A stretch of DNA of 64,000 nt from Siphonodentalium dalli (taxonomy: Eukaryota > Mollusca > Scaphopoda > Gadilida > Siphonodentaliidae), in contig CP136061.1 in NCBI GenBank assembly GCA_032622095.1, forward strand, positions 96,595,345 to 96,659,344. Direction: 5' to 3'. Below are positions 19,901-32,595 of the stretch, in pieces. The stretch's first letter is position 1. Each line of letters opens with the position of its first letter. The notes below the pieces were generated by a model. The model worked only from the letters and a program-made list of their open reading frames with translations, ran no database searches and was not told the origin of the DNA. The position numbers were made by a program, and so were the translations under genes.

Positions 19901-20950
19901 TTGGTTTTAGTCCCCCGTGTCTGAAGATCCATAGCCGAGACAGCGGTCCAAGAAATCTCTTCTCCCTCCGTGTATATTACCCTTTGATGGGATCTGACGA
20001 GGGGTTTCAGGTCATCAATGATCCCGGTGTGTACATATAATAATTAACAGAAAGCATATCATTCCTCCGGGTCCCGGATCACGTTTGACCAATACGGATT
20101 TCACCGTTCACTTACAGATGGTGTCCCATAACATTCACACATCATCATACGTATATCTAAATGGACGACCAGTGCACTTTTACAGATACACGTGGCACGT
20201 GATACGTATACGTATGATACGTATATATAGACAAACTCCATGCAGCGCCCTCTACGTAGGCACTGCGATATAGCACTGCCACAATGATGGTACTTTGCGG
20301 ACGATACATCTATTTTTACATATCGTCGGAACTATATTTAGTCACTTATTATCATATTTTGATCACCAAAAGTTTGCAATAATGGTAATTCTTTCGGTAT
20401 TGATAAGAACAATATAGACTGAGCCAGACATAGACAATTTTAATCCTAAAACATAAGAACTAAGAACACGTAATAAATCCTTACCAAATGTCCTTATATG
20501 GAAGTGATATATCAGCGGAGCGATGGGAGATAACTCTGACTGGAGTTTGATATATAGACTGCAATGCATGTGTGATTTTAATGAAACGTTATAATATAGC
20601 GGGTGCCAATTGCGAACGACCAATAGAAAAGAGAACAATTGGTTCTTGAAACTAAATAGGTTTGTTCTAACGGCACCCTTTATAGTGCGTCCACGATAAC
20701 ATATCCCATGGCGTTGTCTATATAGTAAACGACTTCGTTGTGGACGCGGACAGTTATTGTTGTAAACATTATTTATTCCATTTATTTCCACATAACAGTC
20801 AAATATACATGATGATTGAATAAGATTTGTATGGGGGTCGTCTACCGTTGTCCTGTGAATTTGCCACAAATTTTCATTTTCGCGGTCACTAAAAGTTTGA
20901 ATAAGCCAAGATAATTAATCAATATATAGTTGATACTGTTATAAAATAAA
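16980..20950 (+). other. receptor intron 2, first part: no gene recognised
   Basis: AT-rich intronic DNA. At 19100-19215 an inverted pair (GATCGATTGGGGTCATTGG ... CCAATACACCCAATCGATC, with TGACCGGCA/TGCCGGTCA inside) can form a stem of about 40 bp. Several ORFs up to 168 codons (for example 20363-20869 minus) show no recognisable domain. Confidence 0.5.
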
Positions 20951-20989
20951 TCGAAATGTGTGAAGTAAAGGCATTGAATCTTGGTATAC

Positions 20990-21808
20990 GATCAAACGCA
21001 CCAAAATTACTATTTCTTTGGCTTCCGGGTTAACAAATATTTGATTCGAGTAGACGATCCCACCCATCAAAGCTCAGAGTGATCAGATATCGATTTTTTA
21101 AGTTTGTTATTTCTCGAAATGTGTAATAATATGTGGCCCAGAAACACGTGGTTAAACGGATAGTCTGTAGTGTTTTTGGGTATGAATTAATTAACGTGGA
21201 TGACAAACAAAACACCGAAAAGCCCGTGATCGGAAGATATACAAATGAGGTCACATTTGACCCCGTCAACAACTGCGGGAGAGACAATCACGAAGTCAAA
21301 CGAACACGGCTCGGCCAATTCCGGAACTGCACGGCGATGCTCTCCCGATGACGAACTTCCATCATTCGACCCACAATCTTCAAACCAACAACATGTCTTA
21401 CAAATATCGTCTATTCTATTGCCTGTTATTCTTCATGTAAATGTTACTGTTATATTATAAAGGTTAGTTAAACTTGTATGTTCGTATTTAATTAATAATG
21501 TAGTAATATAGAAATAACCCCTAAGTAAAAATACGACAAGTCTCGGACAAAATTGCGGATGAAGATGGATAACTAATCAAGTGGTAATACGATCAACTTT
21601 CGTGATAATTTAGTGATAATATTGTTGTTGAACAAAATGTTGATAAATAACAAGTTTTGTGAAATTTGATACCATAGTTGACAGTGGTTAGCATTATTTT
21701 GTTGCAATAAACCGATTCTGATAACTAAATCGTATTTTGAATAAATGTTGTTGTTGCTGTTGTTGTATCTTAATGGTATGGGGATCGGATTGAGTACCTT
21801 TAACTTCC
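20990..21808. repeat. dispersed repeat with TTTAAAGGTACT ends, copy 1 (with insertion)
   Basis: Matches 25450-25917 in reverse orientation, interrupted by about 370 bp (about 21163-21535) absent from the other copies. The insert has no recognisable ends and carries short frames of unknown meaning. Confidence 0.6.
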
Positions 21809-22755
21809 AACACCGTTGTAGTTACGCGCGCTCCGCGTGTATACTGGTGTAGAGATTCTTGTTTCGCCGGTCCCATGGGTGTTTTATTTATAGAATGGGA
21901 TTTTTTGTGAGGATTAAAAGTCGAACTGCGAACCGGAGGCCGAGTCCGGTAAAAGGTGTAGTTGGAAATTTCAATTTCGTTTATTGTCCTTTACATTATT
22001 ATATCAATAATGTTGATGTTTGGTTTGTGACAAGCTATGTCAATTACAAATAAAAGAAATGAAAAAGATAATTTGTAAGTCTTATATTTCAATTTTTATA
22101 GACATTTTTCTTTCTGCAGACAACTGGGGGTTGTGGTCGGAGACGGCGGAGTCGGCCGCCGGTTCGTTAATTAGGTGCTGGTTGTTATTGTTATTTTAAC
22201 GGAATTCTGAGTTGGTCATTCGTTAAACCAATATATTTTATATTCTATAATTACAATCATGGGTATATAATATATGATCTTGAGCGCGTTATCATTTCTG
22301 ACATTGGTTTTCTTGGTACAACATGATAATGCGATTCTTGTTCAGCAGTGGTAAGATGGAATAGACTTGAGACGCCGCTATGAACTATCGAGGCCCAGTG
22401 GCACTTGTTGAAGTTAGATAAGATCAGCTGGCTCGACTAGAGTCCATGTATACTTTTATAAGACAGCCAGGGAATTACTTAATGAGTGGCTCGTAAATTC
22501 TTAGAGTCCATTGAACGCATCGGTATGCTGACCGCTACCACACTGTATTACATACTTGCATGCCTACCCTTTGTGGTAAAGGTCAGAATTCCAAATAGCT
22601 GACGGGCTTTAGTAATCACTGTGCTGGATATTCGTCTTGCATACATGTACAACTCACCTGAATCAAATATACCGTATATGTTATTGGGGGTCCGTTATCC
22701 TACAAATGGCGTAAAATATTGACAGTACTAAGTTGTGGGTGTTTCACCGCAATTA
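21809..22755. other. no recognisable feature
   Basis: Intronic AT-rich DNA. Confidence 0.4.
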
Positions 22756-22825
22756 ACAGTGGTTCGCGGCGATTATCAGTGGTTCCCGCCGATTCTCAGT
22801 GGTTCGCCGCGATTCTTGGTGAGCC
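22756..22825. repeat. short tandem repeat, about 23-bp unit x3
   Basis: Three degenerate copies of CAGTGGTTC(G/C)C(C/G)GCGATT. Confidence 0.6.
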
Positions 22826-22836
22826 ATGGTCAGACT

Positions 22837-23448
22837 CCAGGGGCCTGTACTATGGAATTACAATTGCCGTGTTTCAACAGGTGTACAATGCTATGGGAGG
22901 TACACAGGAGGTGTGAAGCGCAGTATACCACTGTATTGTAATAGAGTAGATTATACCCGTCGTGTGCTCATTACCGATGGGTGATTGGGTTTGATCAGAA
23001 TGGTATTCAATATAATACTCCAGCGATTTTGCATGAGAACCCAACTAGAAATTGAAATACATCTTAAAACTTGAATTGTTGGAACAGACGATAACCATTG
23101 ATGACATATAACACACTGCACGAACGGTTGCGGCGCACTCACTGAGCGATTATTTAAAGGATACCGATTACCACTAATACAATTGAACACGCATTACCCA
23201 TGCACTAGCGATAACATATCACTGAGTGTCTCCGATGAATATTTTTTTCATTGGTCAATCAAGTCACATGTGGTAAACCTATTATTTTATTGGTCACCAT
23301 GCATGTAAACGAGGCGTTGCAAGAAGTCGCCTTTTCACTGTAATAATAAGAGTGGAGGTCTATGGTAATCGACACCTTCTGTGTGCCCCACATAATCTTG
23401 TACACGTGTTCAAACACGGCAATTGTATTCTATAGTACAGGCCCCTGG
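22837..23448. mobile_element. DNA-transposon-like element with 50-bp inverted ends CCAGGGGCCTGTAC
   Basis: Left arm 22837-22888 and right arm 23400-23448 are near-perfect inverted repeats (CCAGGGGCCTGTACTATGG ... with ATTGCCGTGTTT...TGTACA inside). The trinucleotide ACT flanks both sides (22834-22836 and 23449-23451), a possible 3-bp duplication. No transposase. Confidence 0.7.
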
Positions 23449-24360
23449 ACTGTTGTTGATTACTATTAATCGGCTCCATACAAGTTCACTGTGCATGTAT
23501 CATCGCGTAATAATTCACAGTGAATCAAGATGGTACGCCTTGTGCTTAGATGGGCCCCCGGTGTTGAATGTTTTGCTTATCACACACTCTTTGCATACTA
23601 CACGAGGGTTCTATTTTACGATTAATGGCTCGCATTCAGAGCAGAGTTAAAGGCACAGTTCTGTCTCCAAACTGGTTTCTATTTCAAAGCGAACGCCCAT
23701 CGGTGATTGCATCAAGCGTTTTAATTATTTATTCTTTACATCAGATTCAACAAACCCCACAAGTATAAGAAATTTGTGCCGACTCTGCAGGTAAGAGAGA
23801 GGTCCGCCTGTAGATTGTGACTTGTAACTTATAAGAGAGAGAGAGAGAGAGGGGGAGAGCGAGCGAGATAGAGATAGGGGATTATTTATTGGTAAAAGAG
23901 CATGCATTGTACATTAAACACAAAGCATGGATATACATACAATGAATTTAGATTTTGTCTTGTTAACGAATTCCTGGCCCATTTTGGGGTAAGTGCGGCA
24001 TAGAAAACTACATCAAACTTACTCCCAACTTGGTGCAATTTGCCTGGAGTGGATGTAGCTATTTCAATGGCTGTCTTACTATATCCACCCATCGTGAATA
24101 TTGGATCAACTCCGGCGATGGTATATAATTCTTGTTCATAAGTGTATGTTCATATAAGTCTAAAAATGGTCTAAAACGGATCTAGGGGATATGGAATTTC
24201 TATGTGTTAACCCGTTCTATTCTAAATGGATTTTCCCATTCAGTTATATACTATATACATTGGGATTGTTTATTATTCATCTGTAGGGATGTTCGGGATA
24301 ATTGAGCAGGCGCAGTATGATTAAAAGATAATACAAGTCCGGATTCAGAAGTTTTTATAA
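23449..24360. other. intronic DNA with a GA-rich microsatellite
   Basis: (GA)n at about 23832-23880, which gives a Ser/Leu-repeat frame on the other strand. Nothing else recognised. Confidence 0.5.
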
Positions 24361-24365
24361 TCGTG

Positions 24366-24430
24366 GAAATGTTCAGATAATAAGTTCAACAAAAGGTCGG
24401 TTGTTGAACTTATTATATGCACATTTCCTA
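24366..24430. repeat. small hairpin AATAAGTTCAAC / GTTGAACTTATT, copy 1
   Basis: Stem of 13-14 bp around a short loop; a second copy with the same arms and adjoining GAACATTTCC-like sequence is at 47436-47492. Confidence 0.55.
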
Positions 24431-24545
24431 AGGGAACTACTCATGAATACGTATTTAGTATAGAAAAGGCTAAACTGATATTGTCAGACGTGTCCAATCG
24501 TACACCCGGTTAGTTTTGAATGGACGATAGTCAAAGATTGTTATA

Positions 24546-24636
24546 CAATCGGCCATGGTGATCGATACATTGGATAACAATCGGCCATGGTGATCGATAC
24601 ATTGGATAACAATCGGCCATGGTGATCGATACATTG
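24546..24636. repeat. 32-bp tandem repeat x3
   Basis: Near-identical units of AATCGGCCATGGTGATCGAT + ACATTGGATAAC. Confidence 0.8.
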
Positions 24637-24734
24637 ATCCTCTTATTTGTGACATGAATCGACACGTCTACAAATACTATGGCTTCCAATATTTTTCCAA
24701 CAAGCTATAATGAGTGAAGAGTTTGAAAAGTCAT

Positions 24735-25095
24735 GTCATTAAATAATGCTAACCACTGTCAACTATTGTATAAAATTTCCCAAAACGTGTTATTTATCAA
24801 CATGTTGTTCAACGAAATATGGCCGAATTATCACTTGAGTGTCACGAAAGTTGGCCGTATTACCACTTGATTTTATAGTTATCCATCTTCATCCACAACT
24901 TTGTCCGAGACCGTCGGTTTGACGACTTTTTTTTCTGGGCCACGAATAAGTAGACACCCCGAGATATAACAAATTTCAAACATCGATATCTGATCACCAC
25001 TTTGATTGGTGGGTTCCTGGACTCGAATCAAATATTTGTTACCACCGAAGGCAAAGAAATGGTAATTAAGGGAGCGTTAATTCGGATTATGCATC
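24735..25095. repeat. dispersed repeat with TTTAAAGGTACT ends, copy 2
   Basis: Matches 25555-25905 (AATGCTAACCACTGTCAACTA onward, TCTGATCAC, GCAAAGAAATGGTAAT). The left third is missing. Confidence 0.65.
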
Positions 25096-25449
25096 TTTAA
25101 TACTAAGCCATTATACTGAAGTCAACACATCATAGTTTACGGAGATGTTCTTGTCACTAATGTATAGGTTGTATTTTTAACATGATAGAAAAAAGTAGAT
25201 TATACCAGCCCTCACATGTCATAGGACCGGATTTATTTTGAATAATCAATTTAATCAATTAACTTTATGAGTTTATGGGCGGCGACCGGAAGACGACCTT
25301 ATATGTCATGTTGCGTCCACCTGACATCTCATTTCTTTTCTTCGATACTTTGTATTGAATTATTTATGTACTGATTTGTCATCAAATAAAATATTCTGAT
25401 TCTGAAGCTATCGCATCGATAACTACTTATACTCAACATATTGCTACAA

Positions 25450-25917
25450 GTGATTTAAAGGTACTCAACCCGCGCAGACGGTCCCCATACCATCAAGATA
25501 CAACAACAACATTTCTTCAAAGTAGTTATCAGAATCGATTTATTGCCACAAAATAATGCTAACCACTGTCAACTATGGTATCAAATTTCCCAAAACTTGT
25601 TATTTATCAACATTTTTTTCAACAAAATGTGGCCATGTTATCACTAAAGTATCACGAAATTTTACCGTATTACCACTTGATTTTAGAGTTATCCATCTTC
25701 ATCCGCAATTTTATCCGAAGCCCTGCGCTTGACCACGTGTTTATGGGCCACATATTATCACACATCTCGAGAAATAACAAACTTCAAAAATCTATATCTG
25801 ATCACTCTGAGCTTTGATGGGTGTGTTCCTCGACTCCAATCAAATATGTTGTACCCCCGAAGCCAAAGAAATGGTAATATAGGAGCGTCTGATCGGATTA
25901 AGTACCTTTAAACATCA
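25450..25917. mobile_element. dispersed repeat with TTTAAAGGTACT ends, best copy
   Basis: Starts TTTAAAGGTACTCAA and ends TTAAGTACCTTTAAA, a short inverted terminus, 468 bp. No ORF. Probably a MITE whose superfamily I cannot assign; other copies at 20990, 24735 and 45640. Confidence 0.65.
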
Positions 25918-26004
25918 GCTTCTTCGGAGTTATCCATTATATAATCGCGTTCATTGTTGATGATAGTACAAAGTGGAACAGTTGGTATATTGCATATACA
26001 TGTA

Positions 26005-26290
26005 TGTGACCCGCCATATCAAATCCAGTTGTAAGTCGGAATTTGTTTTACCCTGTCCCTGTGCCAATGCATTCTCTTATATATGCGAGTCGACCATAGG
26101 TCGCCTCGCATATATAAGAGAATGCATTGGCCTAACAATTTTTTACAATTTTAATAATTTTTTCTTGTATTCTTTAACAATTTTATAATTTCACCCATAC
26201 AGAGCCCCAGACAAACATGAGCAGACGGCACTCTTCTCTATGCTACTATATATGTGTGGGGCTCCCTGCAGGGTAATTGATGTTTTAAAT
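26005..26290. mobile_element. TA-flanked double-hairpin MITE, copy 3, right half missing
   Basis: Left end TGTGACCCGCC and hairpin 1 (26063-26131) are intact; the element is cut after CTGCAGGGTAAT of the central stem. Confidence 0.82.
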
Positions 26291-26301
26291 CAGTAATGTT
26301 T

Positions 26302-26683
26302 AAAGACGTATTATGGATTTGTTCGGGTGTGTGAAACTGATAAGTTGGTACTCAGGCGATATGGCAACAGGGGGGTGTAGCATTCTACTAACAGCGCCGA
26401 AAATTTCCAACAAATATCGACCATACACTCCATAGAAAACATCGTCTGAACTACGCTCAATTGATATCTCGATTCGGGATGGAACTATTGGCGATAAACA
26501 ATCGCAAACGATTTCGCCAGCGAGAGTCATTGGATTTAGTTAATTATTAGGAATGACGGTATATGTTGTCAATTTGGATATAATATTTGTAAAAAATAAC
26601 TACTTTGAGCTGCTTTGAGCAAGATTATTCTCCGTTTCTATTTGACCACCCTACCGGAGTGTTTCACGTCACTTTAAATTTCA
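26302..26683. repeat. TTAAAG...CTTTAA dispersed repeat, copy 3
   Basis: Begins TTTAAAGACGTATTATGG directly after the truncated MITE and ends TTTCACGTCACTTTAA. Another independent association of these two repeats. Confidence 0.7.
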
Positions 26684-27082
26684 ATAGATCAATTGGGTCG
26701 CCAACTACTTGTTTTATGCAACTTATATATACAGTACGAGCCGCGGTGTCCAGGCGCAAATCTGACCCCAGTAACTGGCGATCTTTTGTAAGATAATACC
26801 TGACATATGGTAAATTATTCCGATAGTGGATACAATTTATATAATGACCATTGAATGTGTCATGCCAGCGCCGGGACTTTATCCTGCATCAATTTTACGT
26901 TAACAAACGGATGACCGGGCATTGTTTCTAGGACTACGGCTCCAACGAATGTCCGCCATATTTACATTCTGATGCTAAATTAGCTCCGCTAATGCAAATA
27001 TATGTTTGCGTTCTCTCATATTCATTGTCGCTATGATAAACTTCACGTTACAAGCTATAAGCGGAACCTCTCTAAATTCATG
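26684..27082. other. no recognisable feature
   Basis: Intronic AT-rich DNA. Confidence 0.4.
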
Positions 27083-27287
27083 TTAAACCTTTCATGGTGC
27101 ATGGAGCCGCGCCGATGCAGCATTAACGCCAGTGCATTCTCTATCCCATAGCAAACCTCGAATATATAAGAGAATCCACTGGCTTACAAGGTCAAGGTAA
27201 ATATTGAGTTCGGCCAATGTGTTATGAAAATGCATTGACACGAGGTTTTCGCAAAATTTCAGGAAGCGCCAGTCATGAAAGGGTTAA
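27083..27287. mobile_element. MITE, CCCTTTCATGAC/TTAA family, copy
   Basis: Flanked by TTAA at 27083-27086 and 27284-27287, ends ACCTTTCATGG and complement of CCCTTTCATGAC. Contains a decayed hairpin around 27128-27184 and ...GGTTTTCGCAAAATTTCAGG, the conserved right subterminal sequence. Confidence 0.75.
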
Positions 27288-28188
27288 TAAGAATTATTTA
27301 CTACCATCTTATGGGAGCCCAGTGATTGCCTTCAAAAATTATATTCAATTACGTTTCTATCATATGAATAAAGTGAATTGCACGATGCACAATTTAAGGT
27401 TTGGCGAATTCGTTTGTATTCGACATGAAATCTGAACTAATCAACATCATATATTACGAACTTAAATGAAATCAAAATGCCAATCTCGTTCTTCGTTAGG
27501 AATGTAACCACGGTAGGCGGGAATAATGATACGTTTGTTGCAACAACTGTGGTTTCATAGACAACAAATGCGATTTATCGGTCATAAAGCCGCATGTAAT
27601 AAACTAGGTTTATGACCACACGAGATTTAGATTACTACCAAATATCTTTCGGACCAACATTATCGTTGTAATCACAATAAAATGACATGTATTTCGTGCA
27701 TGTGGAATTTGATTTACCCGATGCTGTCATCAAAGCACAGGTCATTATCTGCCAAATTTATGTTCCAATTACGCTATTGGTCCGTCGATTTTTAGTACCC
27801 GAAGGAAAACATGGGAATCGGACATGTCCGCATGTAAATTTCGGATGAGTTTTATGTTTATTTATTAGCGGTGACTCCGACAACGGCGGAGATGAAGGGT
27901 CGATTTTTGTTCAGTAGAGGCACCGGTTGGCTATCTAGGTCGAAAGTCTACGACGGCGACCTTTGGATTTTATTCCACGTTCCTTGTTCCTTATTTGACG
28001 GAATGTCTCTTTCGACCACGACCCCCTGCATGGGTGAGTGACCCGCCCAAATACGCCATAGAAACATCTCGCCCTGATCCCCAACCTCGGCCTGCAACCC
28101 ATGGGGTCAAATTGGCCGAAATAGACATTCTTTCCATTAAGGAATAAGGAACCGGGAATAAGTTCCTAAAGTCAAGATCGTCGAAATT
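27288..28188. other. no recognisable feature
   Basis: Intronic DNA; frames here show no domain. Confidence 0.4.
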
Positions 28189-28217
28189 ATCACCTCTCTC
28201 TCGCTCTCTTTCGCGCG

Positions 28218-28280
<63 letters not shown>

Positions 28281-28290
28281 TCTCTCTGGG
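28189..28290. repeat. CT/GA microsatellite
   Basis: Long (CT)n run; the minus-strand Arg-Glu repeat frames over it are artefacts. Confidence 0.95.
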
Positions 28291-28400
28291 TTAACGAAAC
28301 ATAATTCAGTTCGGCAGTAAAACAGCACAACGTCCTCCGAAATCTCATAAAGTAAACTTCCTGTTTGTTATCTATAATTAGTTTCCTAATAGAAAAAACG

Positions 28401-28528
28401 TTAACCCTTTCATGACGGGAGCACGATGGAGCAACACAAAAGACCCTGGTCGACTCGAATATATAGGAGAATGCATTGACACAGGGTTTTCGCAAAAATT
28501 CAGGAAGCTCCCGCAATGAAAGGGTTAC
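28401..28528. mobile_element. MITE, CCCTTTCATGAC/TTAA family, short copy
   Basis: Left TTAACCCTTTCATGAC at 28401; right end GCAATGAAAGGGTTA with the last TTAA base changed. It keeps a single hairpin arm (GACTCGAATATATAGGAG), so one arm has been lost. Confidence 0.78.
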
Positions 28529-28820
28529 ATATCATATTGGAATCTCACACTTCTAACCACTTTAATTGTCTCCTTTAATGTATTACACTTGACATTATTT
28601 CATGTTTTGAAGGAACAGACCTCACCGCAGGAAAATGAGCCACCACACCTCAGTTTAAACAAACCCCTCAAGTATAAATTAATTAATGTGTACACACTCT
28701 CTTGATAATAGAAGTTTCCTGCTTGTAGACTGGATTGTAGCTTGTAGTTTGTATTGCATTTCCGCCACTGTCATTTCCAGAAGATATCCAATGGTACACA
28801 TGGTGCTCTATTTGTATATA
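28529..28820. other. no recognisable feature
   Basis: Intronic DNA. Confidence 0.35.
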
Positions 28821-29236
28821 TGTGACCCGCCATATTAAATCCAGTCGTAAGTCGGGATTTTTTACCCTGTGCCATTGCATTCTCTTATATATGCGAGTCG
28901 ACCATAGGTCGCCTCGCATATATAAGAGAATGCATTGGCCGAATTTTTTTTTATCATTTTTTAAAAATAAATGTTTCTTACAATTGTTAGGACATAAAAT
29001 AAAAAACATCCATTACCCTGCAGGGAGCCCCACACATATAGAAGCATATAGAAGAGTGTCGTCTGCTCATGTTTGTCTGGGGCTCTGTGTGGGTGAAATT
29101 ATAAAATTGTTAAAGAATACAAGAAACAATTATTAAAATTGTGAACAATTGTTAGGCCAATGCATTCTCTTATATATGCGAGGCGACCTATGGTCGACTC
29201 GCATATATAAGAGAATGCAATGGCACAGGGTAAAAA
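28821..29236. mobile_element. TA-flanked double-hairpin MITE, copy 4, right end missing
   Basis: Starts TGTGACCCGCC after TATA; hairpin 1 at 28871-28939 and hairpin 2 at 29156-29223 are present. It is cut right after GGCACAGGGTAAAAA, before the right terminal repeat. Confidence 0.82.
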
Positions 29237-29742
29237 GCCGAGCAACTTTATAACGAAATGGTGACTCCAGTAGAGTTCTTTGAAGTGCACACACAGAGGC
29301 GTGTACACCGGTCAGCAGTTAATGTCCGCGCCCGATTGGACAGCGTGCTGCATCCACGACAACATAGTGAACATACCTGGACAAATGTTGTAACGGGGGA
29401 AGTCGGCATTTTGCATTTTGCATTCGGATCTGTTTTCAATGATCTCGAATGAGACTTTTCAGCCGGACCGAGTTCTGATTTCGTCAGAATACCCTGACCA
29501 GGTTGCCATCCCCGGTCCGCTAACACGAGAGACCAGCACGCTACCTCTCGGCTTCCGACCTCTCGGCTACCGATTTCTCTGGTTCGGTTTGTGAGATAGT
29601 TCAGTGTTTGTTATCGACTATGATGATTGATCCTTTTTGTCTTTGTTATCTATAATTAGTTCCCTCATTGAAAAACGTTAAATATCATATCATATTGGAT
29701 TCCCACATTTCTATTGAATTTAATCCTCCCATGTATTATAAT
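29237..29742. other. no recognisable feature
   Basis: Short frames on both strands at 29248-29526 show no family resemblance. Confidence 0.4.
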
Positions 29743-30202
29743 TGTGACCCGCCATATCAAATGCAGTCGTAAGTCGGGATTTGTTTTACCCTGTGCCAAT
29801 GCATTCTCTTATATATGCGAGTCGACCATAGGTCGCCTCGCATATATAAGAGAATGCATTGGCCTAACAATTTTTTACAATTTTAATAATTTTTTCATGT
29901 ATTCTTTAACAATCTTATAATTTCACCCATACAGAGCCCCAGACAAACATGAGCAGACGACACCCTTCTATATGCTTCTATTTATGTGTGCGGCTTCCTG
30001 CAGGGTAATGGATGTTTTTTTATGTTATGTCCTAAAAATTGTAAGAAACATTTATTTAAAAAAAATGTTAAAAATTGTTAGGCCAATGGATTCTCTTATA
30101 TATGCGAGGCGACCTATGGTCGCCTCGCATATATAAGAGAATGCATTGGCACAGGGTAAAAAAAATCCCGACTTACGACTGGATTTGATATGGCGGGTCA
30201 CA
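29743..30202. mobile_element. TA-flanked double-hairpin MITE, copy 5
   Basis: Both ends (TGTGACCCGCC and complement) and both hairpins (29796-29865, 30081-30150) present. The right flank is TA; the left flank reads AT, so the duplication is altered or the insertion is old. Confidence 0.85.
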
Positions 30203-30917
30203 TATGAAAACAATGTTGGTCTGCAGGCTAGTCAACTCAAGCTGGGAGTAATTAATTGGTTATATACCACGGTATTGGAGATACCTGGCCATCCGGGGAT
30301 TGGCTGTGGACCTATGACGTACAGCTCAAAGTGATATTGATCAGTAGGCATGACAATCAGATTAGCAAATATAGATATGAAGATCTTATTGACTTTGTCT
30401 CTTTTCCTTCTTTGATGATTTCATTTATAAATTATAAATTTTAACTTTTGTGTTTTATTAATTGAGATATTTTAGTAGTGCCTACGTTCGAAATTATTTT
30501 CCAAATTTCGTAAAACCGCTCTGGTACCAACTTAACTTTGTGATTAAATGTTAATTTGACAAACGAAAAGCCTTCGGGTCGTCAGCCAGTATTTCATTAT
30601 GACTTTTTACTGTTATCCCGGGATGCTAGGTGTGATTTTGGATGACCCTTCATGATGTGTCGGCTGGTCAGACACCCACTTACCACTTATTGGTTACCCA
30701 TAAAACAAATATAGATATTTATGTATGGTTGTCTTTTTAAAATAAAATTATTACGATATTTCATGAATCAAGAATAACTCTCACGATCTCCATATCACCT
30801 AAAAGGTGGTAATAAGTTTGAAAAGTTTTGAAACATTGGGACAAATCATTAGATCTTTCACCAATATATGAAAATAGACAAAGATACTAAATTCCACACT
30901 CGGTATCTGTTCTAGTA
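30203..30917. other. no recognisable feature
   Basis: Intronic AT-rich DNA. Confidence 0.4.
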
Positions 30918-31082
30918 ATATATAGACGATCTCCGACGAGTTATGTTGGGATATAATATTTTATGAAACGAGTTTGATAAATTTAATTCATAACGAGTCA
31001 TAGACGAGTTGTGAATCATATCTATCGAACGATTTTCATAATATCTTATATCCCAACATAACTCGTTGAAGATCGTGTATAT
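30918..31082. repeat. foldback with arms of about 50 bp
   Basis: Arms ATAGACGATCTCCGACGAGT... (30918-30970) and its near complement ending CTCGTTGAAGATCGTGTATAT (31033-31082). The arms share GTTATGTTGGGATATAA. Possibly a small MITE. Confidence 0.65.
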
Positions 31083-31316
31083 CACATGAACAAAACTAGA
31101 GCTTTATGCCTTTTTAACAAAACAAAATCTTTAAAAGAATCTGAATAATGCATGTAAAATGCATACATGCACGGCATTGGCTGAGACGTTTCACAACCGT
31201 TTCACGACAGTATTGCGCGCTCTGCCTTGCGACGAAACATAGTCCCCCAATTTTGCCTCTTTGTTTTTGTGGCCATTTTCGTTAGTGCAATTAAGTTGGA
31301 CAATAATTGAACTTTA

Positions 31317-31643
31317 ATGAACAAAGTAATCATTTTGCAATGTCTGGTATTGGTGTCAATCGCGGCTTTTCTAAATATTATTAATCCGCACGGTAATTTA
31401 CTTGGCGCGATGCCAAGTATCCGGCAAGCACGCGGCGATTGCACACTAGTGAGAGAAAATAAAATATGTAGCGGATATTTCAATGATATTATAGGGGTTT
31501 CATGTGATACAAACCAAATTCCACACTTAAATAAGAATGTTTTGTCCGACTTGGATGATGTAAGAATAGCTATCACAGTCTGTAAGACAGAAGATGTTTT
31601 CTCCGACTGTTTTTGGTCCTCTCCGGGTGTTACAGGTACATAG
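31317..31643 (+). CDS. possible small secreted protein, uncertain
   Basis: 108 codons. The N-terminus (MNKVIILQCLVLVSIAAFLN) looks like a signal peptide or signal anchor; five spaced cysteines follow over the rest. It lies in the receptor intron, on the same strand, just before exon c. A minus-strand frame of 124 codons overlaps it and has no support. I recognise no family, and the upstream ATG context is weak, so chance remains likely. Confidence 0.25.
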   Translation: MNKVIILQCLVLVSIAAFLNIINPHGNLLGAMPSIRQARGDCTLVRENKICSGYFNDIIGVSCDTNQIPHLNKNVLSDLDDVRIAITVCKTEDVFSDCFWSSPGVTGT

Positions 31644-31755
31644 ATGACTCCCTCATCGACGGGGGTCCGATTTGTGTACTACATGTACATATATAGCTCC
31701 CTCATCCACGGGTACTCCATTTGTGCTAACTGTTGACTTGATCATTTTGTTGCAG

Positions 31756-31847
31756 GTATTACGGGTACTATCAGCATAGACGAGAATGGTGACAGGAATG
31801 CTGACTACTCATTATTGGATCTCAACCCTGCGAGCAATAAATTTGAG
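31756..31847 (+). CDS. natriuretic-peptide-receptor-like guanylyl cyclase, exon c
   Basis: Acceptor TTTTGTTGCAG; completes a split Gly codon from exon b, then encodes ITGTISIDENGDRNADYSLL and DLNPASNKFE. The donor is GTAAGA, phase 0. The GxxSIDxNGDRxxDYSLxD motif is a landmark of the C-terminal part of the ANF-receptor domain. Confidence 0.92.
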
Positions 31848-32135
31848 GTAAGAAGAATACATATATCTTGTTCCCCATGCAGTCTGAGTCCTCATCACAT
31901 CAAATCCAAAAAGCCACAGACCAAAGTTTAGGAGAATACACATAGATGTTTGGCAACTTGGAAATAATAGGAAATTATATAGACAAAAGTTCAACAATAA
32001 TGTTGGAAAGTACTTCTTCACGTAGCGTGTGGTTTCGTTTTGGAATGGTTTGCCAGATCGCATCGTGGAACTGAGATCTCTGGACTAACATATAACGCTT
32101 ACTTCTATCAGTTGATTACGAACACGTCGATTATA

Positions 32136-32595
32136 TGTGACCCGCCACATCAAATCCTGTCGTAAGTCGGGATTTTTTTACCCTGTGCCAATGCATTCTC
32201 TTATATATGCGAGTCGATCATAGGTCGCCTCGCATATATAAGAGAATGCATTGGCCTAACAATTTTTTTATCCTTTTTTTTAAATAAATGTTTCTTACAA
32301 TTTTTAGGACATAAAATAAAAAACATCCATTACCCTGCAGGGAGCCCCACACATATATAGAAGCATATAGAAGAGTGCCGTTTGCTCATGTTTGTCTGGG
32401 GCTCTGTATGGGTGAAATTATAAAATTGTTAAAGAATACAAGAAAAAAATATTAAATTGTAAAAAATTGTTAGGCCAATGCATTCTCTTATATATGCGAG
32501 GCGACCTATGGTCGACTCGCATATATAAGAGAATGCATTGACACAGGGTAAAAAAAAATCCCGACTTACGACTGGATTTGATATGGCGGGTCACA
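32136..32595. mobile_element. TA-flanked double-hairpin MITE, copy 6
   Basis: TA at 32134-32135 and 32596-32597; ends TGTGACCCGCC and complement; both hairpins intact (32187-32256, 32473-32541). Confidence 0.9.

Noticed and set aside
20363-20869. 168-codon minus-strand ORF
   Set aside because: No recognisable motif, low-complexity composition, and no second copy or splice support.
28137-28516. Arg-Glu repeat ORFs
   Set aside because: Frames over a CT/GA microsatellite.
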